Below are positions 37,558 to 46,068 of a DNA stretch of 64,000 nucleotides, piece by piece. The notes beneath the pieces were generated by a model, which made no database searches, was not told where the DNA came from, and saw only the letters and a list, made by a program, of their open reading frames with translations. The DNA lies in contig CACNEB010000005.1 in the NCBI GenBank assembly GCA_902619375.1, forward strand, positions 17,355-81,354, in the 5' to 3' direction. The position numbers and the translations under genes were made by a program. Within the stretch, counting starts at the first letter, position 1. Each line of letters starts with the position of its first letter. Source of the DNA: an uncultured Alphaproteobacteria bacterium. Its GTDB lineage: Bacteria > Pseudomonadota > Alphaproteobacteria > HIMB59.

Positions 37558-38376
37558 ATGCAAAACAACACAATAAATAAAATTAAATATAAAATAAGAA
37601 AAATTACAGAATACCCACTTGTAGAAATACAAGATCAAATAGCAGTAAGACCACCAAATCAAAGAATTTCGCCTGTGGTATATCAAACGTGGGTAGATAA
37701 TAAATTTGGAAAAACTCATGCTAAATCAATTTTAAAGTTTAGAGAGTTAAATAAAAATTTATCATTTAGGATGTATTCAAATCAAATGATGGATAATTAT
37801 ATGAAAAAAAATTGGGGTAAGCAAAAAATTTACCAAATTTTCAAAAATTCATTAATTGGACCTCTCAAATCTGATATTTTTAGATATTGTATTTTATATG
37901 ATAAAGGTGGATACTATTTTGATATAAGTCGAGGTTGTGATGTCCCTCTTACAAAACTTCATGATAAAAATACAAGTTTCATCTTAACTTATGAAGATAC
38001 TGATTGTTATATACCACCCAATAATCAAAAAATATTTAATTTAAAAAGACCCTTTAATCATATACTCCAATGGGGACTAGCTTTTGAAAAAAAATGTAAA
38101 TTTTTAAAAATATTAATTGAAGAAATAGTTAAGTCTTACTCATTTTATAAAAATAAAGTTTTTAAAAATCCCAAAGTTGCAATATTAAATTTTACAGGTC
38201 CGGGCATGTATACAAAAATAATGAGAGAGTATATTTCTTATAACCAAAAAAATAATTACAAAGAACTTGATATTAAATTTAACGGGAAAGGAATATTTAA
38301 GTTGAAAGGTTCACAGGTGAGATATCATAAAGAACCAAGTTACACATACTTAAAAAATAAAAAGATATGCAATTAA
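37558..38376 (+). CDS. Glycosyltransferase with OCH1/GT32-like sugar-binding region
   Basis: 272 aa. [15 protein letters not shown] near the N-terminus and [19 protein letters not shown] (about 102-120) match the DXD sugar-binding family related to OCH1. The acidic motif reads DIS where most members have DxD. This may be a subgroup trait or a sign of altered metal use. It is probably a surface-glycan transferase. It starts 10 nt after tRNA-Ser and is followed by another glycosyltransferase. Confidence 0.72.
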   Translation: MQNNTINKIKYKIRKITEYPLVEIQDQIAVRPPNQRISPVVYQTWVDNKFGKTHAKSILKFRELNKNLSFRMYSNQMMDNYMKKNWGKQKIYQIFKNSLIGPLKSDIFRYCILYDKGGYYFDISRGCDVPLTKLHDKNTSFILTYEDTDCYIPPNNQKIFNLKRPFNHILQWGLAFEKKCKFLKILIEEIVKSYSFYKNKVFKNPKVAILNFTGPGMYTKIMREYISYNQKNNYKELDIKFNGKGIFKLKGSQVRYHKEPSYTYLKNKKICN

Positions 38377-38400
38377 TATTTGTTTACAAAAAAACTTATA

Positions 38401-39285
38401 ATGAGTAAAAATCTAATCGTAAGTTCCTCGGATGAAAATTACTCTCATCTTCTTAAAGAACTATATTTTTCAACATTAAATTTGAATGGTTATGATTTTG
38501 CTATATTGGATTGTGGCCTTTCCGAAGAAAGTAAAGACTTTTTCGACCAAAAAAATATTCAGGTTTTAAAATGTAAATGGGATATTGATGTCCCTTCCTA
38601 TAAAGTAAGAGGTAGAGAATATTTAAAAGCACAATTTTCTAGGTTTTTTTTAGATTTATACTTTCCCGGATATGAAAATTATATTTGGATGGACTCTGAT
38701 ACGTGGATAGCATGTCCAAATACTTTTGATTATTATGTTCAGGGGTCTAATCAAAGAGGATTTGCAATTACACCGCAAGTTGACAGAGCATCTCCTAGAC
38801 TTATAAATATTAAATGGTTTATGAATATCCCTTCAAAAATTAATTCCATCAATTATAAGAATATATCTAAAAGTATTTCAAAAGATTTAGCAAAGAAATA
38901 CGCTGGACATTATACATTAAATGCAGGGTGTTTTGCCTATAATAAAAAGTTTGATGGTATGAAAACTATAAAAAAAAACTTAAATAATGCATCTAGAAAA
39001 GGAAGGTTATTTGGTTCAGATCAAGTTGCATTAGCAATTTCATTGTTTGAAGATAATTTAGACTTTGAACTCCTTCCGTCATACTGTAACTGGCTGTGTG
39101 AACATAACATGCCAAAATTTTCTATTGATAAAAATACTTTTGTTGAGCCATACATTCCAAATCATAACATTGGAGTAATGCATTTAGCAGGTTTAGATGA
39201 AGATAGAAGCAGAAATATTTTTCACAAAATATCTACCACTGACAATAAAATTGTTGAAAAATCCCTTAGATATAAATCAATTTAA
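38401..39285 (+). CDS. Glycosyltransferase family 8-like protein
   Basis: About 294 aa from ATG 38401. An upstream TTG at 38380 would add seven residues but has no support. The metal-binding motif YIWMDSDTWIA (DxD at about residues 98-100) and the acceptor-region LNAGCFAYNKKFDG resemble GT8 enzymes. GSDQVALAISLFE and NIGVMHLAG are also typical. The donor and acceptor are unknown. It is a neighbour of the GT32-like gene behind tRNA-Ser and overlaps the converging rmuC by 9 nt. Confidence 0.7.
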   Translation: MSKNLIVSSSDENYSHLLKELYFSTLNLNGYDFAILDCGLSEESKDFFDQKNIQVLKCKWDIDVPSYKVRGREYLKAQFSRFFLDLYFPGYENYIWMDSDTWIACPNTFDYYVQGSNQRGFAITPQVDRASPRLINIKWFMNIPSKINSINYKNISKSISKDLAKKYAGHYTLNAGCFAYNKKFDGMKTIKKNLNNASRKGRLFGSDQVALAISLFEDNLDFELLPSYCNWLCEHNMPKFSIDKNTFVEPYIPNHNIGVMHLAGLDEDRSRNIFHKISTTDNKIVEKSLRYKSI

Positions 39286-40230
39286 GTCTTTTTTATTATT
39301 TGCTCCAAGATTTCTCATTTGTTCGGCTCTGTTAAACAACGAACCTCGACCCTCTTTAAGATATTTTTTTGCATTTACCAAATTTTGAGTTGCCTTAATT
39401 AAACTACTTTCAGAGTCTTCAATTACATTGATTGATTTTATAATTTGATCAATCATTTGACCTCCAATATCAGCAATTTCTTTAGAGTTTTTATTTTGTT
39501 TTTCAAGCCTCCAAATACTTTCAACTAATTTCATACACATTATAAGTGTTGAGGGACCAACAATGATAATTTGTTTTTGTTGAGCAAAATTTAATATGCT
39601 CTGATCATATTTTTGTGCTGTAATTAATGCAAATTCATGAGGCATAAAGATGAAAACATAGTCAGGTGAATTTATATTTAATAATTTCGAGTACTCTTTT
39701 TTATGAATACTAGTTATGTGACTTTTTAAAGAAACTATAAAACTTTTGATTTCCAATTCTTTTGAGGACTGGTCATCAGTATTCTGAAATTTATACCAAT
39801 GTTTCATGGGAACTTTCGAGTCAATGATAATATTTCTTTTTTCTGGCAGAAAAATTACAACATCAGGTCTATATATATCACCTTCATCATTCCTATCAGT
39901 ATATTGAGTTTTGTAATCTCTGTCTTTTGTCATACCACAATCTTGTAATATATTTTCAAGTATTACCTCACCCATTTCTCCCATTTCGTTAATATTAGAG
40001 GTCATGGCATTAGTCATTTTTTTTGTAAGATCTCCAATTTCATCTATCTTTGAATTTACATATCCAGTTTGTTCCATTGTTTTATCAAATAGAGTTTGGA
40101 GATTTTGATTAATTCTTTGTATATCTAGATCAGAATTGGATACATTTCTAAGTTTTAATCTAAATATCAAAAAAATTAGCAAAAATACTATTGCTATTAA
40201 AAATATAATTATAATTATATCGTTATTCAT
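39277..40230 (-). CDS. rmuC: DNA recombination protein RmuC homolog
   Basis: 317 aa. It has one N-terminal membrane helix (about 4-26), a short coiled region, then the RmuC nuclease-like core with GEVILENILQDCG, RPDVVIFLP, IIDSKVPMKHW and VFIFMPHEFAL. It is shorter than the 475-aa E. coli protein, mostly in the coiled coil. RmuC limits DNA inversions and has a predicted endonuclease fold. The family is clear from the DSKVP and FMPxE blocks. Confidence 0.86.
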   Translation of the reverse strand: MNNDIIIIIFLIAIVFLLIFLIFRLKLRNVSNSDLDIQRINQNLQTLFDKTMEQTGYVNSKIDEIGDLTKKMTNAMTSNINEMGEMGEVILENILQDCGMTKDRDYKTQYTDRNDEGDIYRPDVVIFLPEKRNIIIDSKVPMKHWYKFQNTDDQSSKELEIKSFIVSLKSHITSIHKKEYSKLLNINSPDYVFIFMPHEFALITAQKYDQSILNFAQQKQIIIVGPSTLIMCMKLVESIWRLEKQNKNSKEIADIGGQMIDQIIKSINVIEDSESSLIKATQNLVNAKKYLKEGRGSLFNRAEQMRNLGANNKKDLN

Positions 40231-40250
40231 AATTTTTATATTTTTATAAC

Positions 40251-40625
40251 TTAAGGATAAACTTTAGTAATTCTATCAAGACTGCTCTTTAATTTACTCT
40301 TCAAATTATAAAAAACTTTATCATCAAAAAAGTTGTCATTTAAAAAGTGATTAAAGTTTTCCCTTATATCTTTTGAGATACTCTCTATCTTAAGGAAATC
40401 TTCAGGTATATAGTGTTTAAGTTTATTTATTTCCTCGTTAAACTCATTCAAAGCATTTTTAAAATGATTATCTGAAAAGGTTTCAAGTTTGTTTTTAAAA
40501 CTTTCGATATTTAAATTTGTATCTAATTTAGACTCAAGGTCATAAATAGTTAGACTAAAATAATCGAAAATTTGATTATACAAATCATACAATTTATTAG
40601 AGTCGATAACTTTTTGTAAATTCAT
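40251..40625 (-). CDS. Hypothetical protein, helical, 124 aa
   Basis: I do not recognise this protein. It is rich in Lys, Asn, Leu and Phe, predicted almost entirely helical with amphipathic stretches, and has no signal peptide or membrane segment. It lies 20 nt upstream of rmuC on the same strand, so a shared transcript is likely. It is separated from the DmdA-like operon by a terminator. An AAGG about 8 nt before the ATG could serve as ribosome-binding site. A phasin-like or structural role is possible, but nothing shows it. Confidence 0.55.
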   Translation of the reverse strand: MNLQKVIDSNKLYDLYNQIFDYFSLTIYDLESKLDTNLNIESFKNKLETFSDNHFKNALNEFNEEINKLKHYIPEDFLKIESISKDIRENFNHFLNDNFFDDKVFYNLKSKLKSSLDRITKVYP

Positions 40626-40680
40626 AAAGAAACCTTACTATAGTTACTTTTAAAATGTCAAAGTATTAATAATTTTGTAT

Positions 40681-40714
40681 AAAGCCCAAATAAACTAAAT
40701 TTTACTTGGGCTTT
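40681..40714. terminator. Terminator hairpin closing the methylated-amine operon
   Basis: AAAGCCCAA (40681-40689) pairs with TTGGGCTTT (40706-40714). After one mismatch, TAAA pairs with TTTA, leaving a 6-nt loop. It lies 15 nt past the stop of the DmdA-like gene. The T run is better on the plus strand (TTTTT) than on the minus strand. It probably ends the long minus-strand operon and insulates the 40251-40625 gene. Confidence 0.7.
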
Positions 40715-40728
40715 TTAAAGGTATAAAT

Positions 40729-42033
40729 TTAGTAAGCTGCGTCTCTTCCTTCATCTTTTGCAATTTCACGTGCGTTTGGATTAACAGAAGGTCTAAATGG
40801 AATATCAACTATCTCTCCATCAACAGGTATTCCTGGCGCATCACAATATTGATCAGGAAGGTGAAATTTGAATTTATTACCAATATCCTTTTTTTCATAT
40901 GGAACATAGCCCATCGCTATATTTGTTTCCAATTCTGGAGAATACCAAGGAGATGTTAGATAACCTATGGGTGTTGATCCATCTTCAGATACTAGCCAAA
41001 AATCAGGTGCATACTCATCAATTGGCTTACCACCTAATCTAAATCCAACTAGTTGGTTACTATATGGTTTATCGCCTGCCTCAATTTTTGCTCTCATTGC
41101 CTCTAATGCTTGCTTACCAATGTAGTCCCCTTGTTTTTTTCTTGGAACCTGGTAGCCAAGGTTACACTGAAAAGGATAAGTTTCTGCATCAAGATCTTGA
41201 CCCCAAGATAAAATACCTGCTGCTATTCTTCTGTGGTGTGCAGGTGCAATTACTTTTAGATTATGTTTTTTTCCAGCCTCTAAGACAGCATTCCACATAT
41301 CATCCGCATATAAAGTTGCATCTCTGAGGTAGATTTCATATCCCTTTTCTCCGGTAAAACCTGTTTGGGAAATAATACAATCTCTCCCTCCAACTTTGGC
41401 TGCCATTAAGCCATAGTAGGGAATATCTCTAACAGCATCTCCAACTAAATCTGCCATAAGATCGATTGACTTCGGTCCTTGAATTTGAACAGGTGATACA
41501 TCTATTTCATCAATTTCTACATTAAATTTTTTATCGTGATTTACGCCTTGAAGAAAAAACATAATATCGGAGTCAGAAAGTGAAAACCAAAATTCATCTT
41601 CTGCAATTCTAAGTAATATAGGATCATTTAAAACTCCTCCTTTGTCATTACAAAGGATTACATATTTCCCCTTCATAACTTCAATTCTCGTTGCATCTCT
41701 TGTAATAACATAATTCGTAAATTTTAATGCATCAGGTCCTTTTACACGAATTTGTCTTTCAACTGCTACATTCCACATTGTTACGTGATTAACTAACGCA
41801 TCATACTCAACCATTGCACCACCATCTTCAGGTTTTACATAACCTCTAGGATGATACATTCTATTATATACGGTGCATCTCCAACATCCTGCTTCAACTG
41901 ATAAATGCCAATAAGGATTTTTTCTAACTCTAGTAGATATAAGCATTTGTTGAGGTGTTGGTCCTGATTGCCTTAAATTAAATGGGACTTTTCTATCAGA
42001 TTGGTCCACTGAACTTGGTTGCTTTAGCTTCAT
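40729..42033 (-). CDS. DmdA-like folate-dependent demethylase (GcvT/aminomethyltransferase superfamily)
   Basis: 434 aa. WNVAVERQIRVKGPDAL, KGGVLNDPILLRIAEDEFWFS, SDSDIMFF and VSPVQIQGPKS follow DMSP demethylase (DmdA) and related GcvT-fold proteins that move a methyl group to tetrahydrofolate. It is about 65 residues longer than typical DmdA (about 365-370 aa), with an N-terminal extension. It carries TGFTGEKGYE, the glycine-cleavage-T form, where Pelagibacter DmdA (from memory) has SGWSKQGGYE with a substrate-binding Trp. Neighbours (MetF-like, dimethylglycine oxidase, sarcosine oxidase) point to methylated amines; the substrate may be DMSP or glycine betaine. A full AGGAGG precedes the ATG. 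Confidence 0.72.
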   Translation of the reverse strand: MKLKQPSSVDQSDRKVPFNLRQSGPTPQQMLISTRVRKNPYWHLSVEAGCWRCTVYNRMYHPRGYVKPEDGGAMVEYDALVNHVTMWNVAVERQIRVKGPDALKFTNYVITRDATRIEVMKGKYVILCNDKGGVLNDPILLRIAEDEFWFSLSDSDIMFFLQGVNHDKKFNVEIDEIDVSPVQIQGPKSIDLMADLVGDAVRDIPYYGLMAAKVGGRDCIISQTGFTGEKGYEIYLRDATLYADDMWNAVLEAGKKHNLKVIAPAHHRRIAAGILSWGQDLDAETYPFQCNLGYQVPRKKQGDYIGKQALEAMRAKIEAGDKPYSNQLVGFRLGGKPIDEYAPDFWLVSEDGSTPIGYLTSPWYSPELETNIAMGYVPYEKKDIGNKFKFHLPDQYCDAPGIPVDGEIVDIPFRPSVNPNAREIAKDEGRDAAY

Positions 42034-42043
42034 ATATCCTCCT
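42034..42043 (-). promoter_or_regulatory. Consensus Shine-Dalgarno (AGGAGG) for the DmdA-like gene
   Basis: AGGAGG stands 4 nt before the ATG on the minus strand, the only full six-base consensus noticed in the window. In a genome where most starts have none, this suggests strong translation of the DmdA-like protein. Confidence 0.7.
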
Positions 42044-42113
42044 ATAAAAAATGCAGTAGCAATTTTTGAAAATTAATTTCTTTTTAAGGTCTATGCAATC
42101 GAAAAATTTGAAC

Positions 42114-42995
42114 TTAAAAGATTTTGTTGTGGAGGACTATTTTGTCATTTTCCATAGTAAAATCACCATTTTGAAGAGCATTTAACCAATGACAGGTCTT
42201 CTCGAAGCCACCAAAAGGAAAGCAGTGAAAATTTTTAAATGAACTTTGTTCTTCAGAGAAATTTGCTAACTCAATAAACATTTCATCGTTTGAAGTTTTT
42301 GTTAGAAGGTCAGTTACTTTAGATGAGTTCTTTTTAAGAAAACTTAATGAATTTCCAACACCACTCATTATCCCAAAATTAAGAAGTGTTTTAAAAGACG
42401 CTGGGCCTGGAAAGCCTACTCTGACGGGTAATTTTATATTTGAATTATCTAAAAATTTGCACCATTTAATAAATGGTTCGGCATTAAAAAAAAATTGAGT
42501 AACAAGTTCTAAACTTAAATTTTTATTCTTTGATAATTCATATTTTTTATCTAAAAATTCGTTGACAGTATTTTGATCAATATCAGGTGAACCTTCTGGG
42601 TGCCCAGCTATTCCTATCTCTTCAAATTCATTATCCTTTAATAAACCAGACTCTAGTATTTCCAGCGAGGATGATACTGATCCATTCTGATTACCACCAC
42701 CACCTATAACAAGAATTTTTTTGCTATCTGTTCTATTTCTTAGTTCTTTTAGGAAGTCTGAAACATGATCTAAATCTCTCATTGTCCTTGCTGGCAAATG
42801 AGTAATAGGAGTTAATTCTTGTTTAGATACAAAATCAACAGTTTCTAAGATATCGTTTTCCGTAGCGTCAGGTAAATATGTTATGTAGACATTATTTTTT
42901 TTATCTAGAGGGATGGACTTTAGTTTGTGTCTTACTTTTGGGTTTAACTCTATGGTAAAGCCATCTACTAAAGAAACGATGTTTTCTTTGATCAT
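42114..42995 (-). CDS. Methylenetetrahydrofolate reductase-like protein (MetF family)
   Basis: 293 aa, about the length of MetF. PITHLPARTMRDLDHVSDFL, ILVIGGGGNQNGS, GIAGHPEGSPDI and LVTQFFFNAEPF match the MetF FAD-barrel blocks, with unusual spacing. Classical MetF makes 5-methyl-THF. Next to a methyl-to-THF demethylase, it more likely runs in the oxidative direction, returning 5-methyl-THF to methylene-THF. It lies between the dimethylglycine oxidase-like gene (18 nt) and the DmdA-like gene (80 nt). Confidence 0.78.
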   Translation of the reverse strand: MIKENIVSLVDGFTIELNPKVRHKLKSIPLDKKNNVYITYLPDATENDILETVDFVSKQELTPITHLPARTMRDLDHVSDFLKELRNRTDSKKILVIGGGGNQNGSVSSSLEILESGLLKDNEFEEIGIAGHPEGSPDIDQNTVNEFLDKKYELSKNKNLSLELVTQFFFNAEPFIKWCKFLDNSNIKLPVRVGFPGPASFKTLLNFGIMSGVGNSLSFLKKNSSKVTDLLTKTSNDEMFIELANFSEEQSSFKNFHCFPFGGFEKTCHWLNALQNGDFTMENDKIVLHNKIF

Positions 42996-43013
42996 ATTTT
43001 TAAAATATAATAG

Positions 43014-45488
43014 TTAAGACTTTAATCTATTATTTTCTGGATCCAACAAAGGCTCTTCAGTAATTGTTAATGGATACCTTTTGCCAAAGTACTCAACCTC
43101 TAATTTATTTCCTTTTTCTGAAACTTCTGTTGGTAAATATCCATAAACAATGTGTTTATCAACAAAATAGCCATAATTTGTACTTGTTACGTACCCTACA
43201 GCTTTACCATCTGAATATATTGGTTCTGTGCCTAAGGCCATTCCTTCAGGATCATCGATAATCATACAAGTAAGTTTTTTTTCAATTGGTTTTTCTTTTA
43301 TTTTTTGAAGTGCAGTCTTGCCAATAAACTCATTTTCTTTTTTAAGCTTCACCGTAAAGCCTAAGCCTGACTCATAAGGGTTGTAATTAGTATGAATATC
43401 TGTACCTAGTGATCTATAGCCTTTCTCCAATCTGAGTGACTCAAAAGCACCAGCTCCAGAACAAATCATGTTGAACTCTCTTGAAGTTTCTCGAAGTTCA
43501 TCCCATAATGATAATCCATACTCAGTAGGTGTATATATTTCCCAACCTAATTCACCTATATAAGATATTCTTACAGCAACACAGGGAATGTTACTGATAG
43601 AAATCTTTTTAATATGGAAAAATGGAAAACCTTCGTTAGATACATCATCGTCATCACACAGTTTTTCAAGAACAGATCTTGAATTTGGTCCCCATAAGCC
43701 AATACCTGCAAAAGCAGATGTCCAGTCTATGATCTGAACACTTCCATCATCAGGGGCATTTGCTCGAAGCCAACTAATATCAATCATTCCATTCCCTGCT
43801 CCTGCCAAGACCCAAAATTTATCTTCCTCAAGTCTGCTAATTGTAAGATCACTCTTTATACCACCATACATATTAGAAATTACGCTATAAACAACTTTAC
43901 CTACGGCAACATCAATATTATTTGTGCAAACTTTCTGCAATAATTTAAGAGCACCTTTTCCACTTACTTCAATTTTCACAAATCCTGTAATATCAAACAG
44001 GGCGCCTGTTTGTCTTGTTACAAGATGTTCAGCTGCTTGAATCGGTGACCAATATTTTGCAGCCCAGCCTGTTCTATTTGGAAAGTTTTTACCTTTCATT
44101 AATTCAGCATTTGACTCATACCATTGAGGCCTCTCCCAGCCCATTGTCTCAAAGAAATGTGCTTTTTGTCCTTCTAATCGAGCGTAAAATGGACTTCTTC
44201 GAAGTGGTCTTGGCTGCTCCATTTGTTGAAGCGGGTGAATAATGTCATATACCTCTTTATAATTTTGTTTACCTCTTGATCTTAGATATTTCCTGACATG
44301 ATGATGTTGATGAAAACGATTTATGTCTCCTTGGCGAACATCGAGTTCAGGTTCACCATTCACTATCCATTCTGCCATCGCTTTACCAACACCACCAGCA
44401 TGTGTAATCCATACAGCATTGGCGGTCCACAAACCTTTTACACTTGTCTCGCCCATTAAAGGGTTACCATCAGTTGTAAATGAAAAAATTCCATTAATTT
44501 TTTTTGTAAGTTTTTTTTCAGAAAATCTTGGGAACAACCAATTCGACTCTTTATGTGCACCCTCAAAATCATCAGGTCTGAAGTCTACCAGTGAGGGCAT
44601 CTCTTCAGCATCCTCAGGTTTCTTTAGTTCTTCTGACTCTAAAATTCTTGGTTCATGTCGATAATTTCCAATAACATAAGTATCATTCCATTGTCTGAAA
44701 TAGAGACTGTAATCTTGGTGACGCATCAATGCATGTTCAACCAAAGCCTCCTTGTGATCAGCTTTAAATTCTTTCAATTCTTCAAACGGCTCTAACCACA
44801 CCATTTGATGTTCACATGGAACTAAAGGTAATGATATGTTAGCAAGTCTTCCCATTTTTGGAGCCCAGATACCAGTTGAGACAAGCACAATGTCGGCTTC
44901 ATAATCACCCTTAGACGTTTGCACGCCACGAATTTGATTATTTTGAATTTTAAAACCATTAACTGCTGTATCACCAAAAAATTCGCCTGCTTTTAAATCA
45001 GTCACATATTTTGCCATTGCTCTAACTGCTCTTACGGGTGCTGCTAAACCGTCAGTTGGAACATAATATCCCCCATGAATTTTTTCTGGGTCAATATAGG
45101 GGCTCATTTTTAAAACTTCATCTGGAGTAATTATTTTTGCATCAGTTAATCCATAACTGTGAGCTATACCTAGTTTTCGATACAGGTCTTGATGTCTTTC
45201 TTTTGTCTTTGATACCTCAATTCCCCCAACAGTATGAAAACAAGGTTTGCCCTCAAATGATAAGGATCTAAGTAAGTCAACTGTGTACTGTGCAAATTTA
45301 CACATCATTCGTGAAGGATTAGTTTGAAACACACCTCCAGGTGCATGACTTGTAGAGCCTCCGGTTTCAAACAATGGCCCTTGATCAAGTATAACCATAT
45401 CTTTCCAACCCAATTGTGCTAAATGATAGGCGGCGCTTGCTCCAACAATACCACTACCAACGATTATTATTCTTGATTTTCTTGCCAT
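43014..45488 (-). CDS. Dimethylglycine oxidase/dehydrogenase-like protein
   Basis: 824 aa. The N-terminal FAD domain has IIIVGSGIVGASAAYHL and GGSTSHAPGGVFQTNPSRM, the same signature as Arthrobacter dimethylglycine oxidase. The middle domain has GIFSFTTDGNPLMGE. The C-terminal GcvT-like half, from about 425, has LEVSGxGALKLLQ-type blocks and ends DPENNRLKS. The enzyme demethylates N,N-dimethylglycine to sarcosine and passes the methylene to THF in its C-terminal half. Sarcosine dehydrogenase activity is an alternative. An AGAGGA ribosome-binding site precedes the ATG. Confidence 0.86.
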   Translation of the reverse strand: MARKSRIIIVGSGIVGASAAYHLAQLGWKDMVILDQGPLFETGGSTSHAPGGVFQTNPSRMMCKFAQYTVDLLRSLSFEGKPCFHTVGGIEVSKTKERHQDLYRKLGIAHSYGLTDAKIITPDEVLKMSPYIDPEKIHGGYYVPTDGLAAPVRAVRAMAKYVTDLKAGEFFGDTAVNGFKIQNNQIRGVQTSKGDYEADIVLVSTGIWAPKMGRLANISLPLVPCEHQMVWLEPFEELKEFKADHKEALVEHALMRHQDYSLYFRQWNDTYVIGNYRHEPRILESEELKKPEDAEEMPSLVDFRPDDFEGAHKESNWLFPRFSEKKLTKKINGIFSFTTDGNPLMGETSVKGLWTANAVWITHAGGVGKAMAEWIVNGEPELDVRQGDINRFHQHHHVRKYLRSRGKQNYKEVYDIIHPLQQMEQPRPLRRSPFYARLEGQKAHFFETMGWERPQWYESNAELMKGKNFPNRTGWAAKYWSPIQAAEHLVTRQTGALFDITGFVKIEVSGKGALKLLQKVCTNNIDVAVGKVVYSVISNMYGGIKSDLTISRLEEDKFWVLAGAGNGMIDISWLRANAPDDGSVQIIDWTSAFAGIGLWGPNSRSVLEKLCDDDDVSNEGFPFFHIKKISISNIPCVAVRISYIGELGWEIYTPTEYGLSLWDELRETSREFNMICSGAGAFESLRLEKGYRSLGTDIHTNYNPYESGLGFTVKLKKENEFIGKTALQKIKEKPIEKKLTCMIIDDPEGMALGTEPIYSDGKAVGYVTSTNYGYFVDKHIVYGYLPTEVSEKGNKLEVEYFGKRYPLTITEEPLLDPENNRLKS

Positions 45489-45546
45489 TTATTCCTCTAA
45501 AAATACCTAATCAGTTCCAAAATTTGATGTCAATATGAAAAAAAAC

Positions 45547-46068
45547 CTAATAGTTAACCGCGTCAATAAGACGATCCTCAAGATAGTCAGCAAATGATCG
45601 ATTACAACTAAGTAACAATTTAAGATCAAGATTAAAAATAGAACAGTCTACTCTTGCTAATAATGTTTGTGCGGCAGTAGATTTTTTAAAGGATTTTTCT
45701 CTAAAGTCAAAATGCGTTAATTTATTTAATATATCAAAACTATTTTTACCTTGAATTTCAAAAAATACTTGTGAGTCAGAAATATTTGTAGCTAATATTA
45801 AGGGTGATTTATTTAAATCATCTAAGATTTTGTTGAGCTTTTTAATTTCAATTTCTTTTTCAAATATTAAATTCCATTGATCAAAAGACATTTTTGCTAA
45901 AGTATAATTATCATTTGAAATTATCCTTAAATTATCTGATGGTGGTAAAAGTTTTAAAGATTTATTTATATGATTATTAAATTTTGAGTCACCAGATCCT
46001 CTTATCAGAATTTGTTGAATAACTTTTTTTTTTATTTCAATACCATCAGATCGGATTACTTCAGTCAT
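45547..46068 (-). CDS. soxG: Sarcosine oxidase gamma subunit
   Basis: 173 aa. The protein is poorly conserved, as SoxG usually is. IRGSGDSKFNNHINKSLKL and FREKSFKKSTAAQTLLARVD are in the expected places. Position directly behind soxA (4-nt ATGA overlap) in the order soxB-soxD-soxA-soxG makes the assignment firm. It is a structural subunit of the heterotetrameric enzyme. Confidence 0.87.
   Translation of the reverse strand: MTEVIRSDGIEIKKKVIQQILIRGSGDSKFNNHINKSLKLLPPSDNLRIISNDNYTLAKMSFDQWNLIFEKEIEIKKLNKILDDLNKSPLILATNISDSQVFFEIQGKNSFDILNKLTHFDFREKSFKKSTAAQTLLARVDCSIFNLDLKLLLSCNRSFADYLEDRLIDAVNY

Noticed and set aside
37477-37719. 80-aa minus-strand frame ending [23 protein letters not shown]
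   Set aside because: This is the well-known false translation across a tRNA-Ser gene, not a protein.
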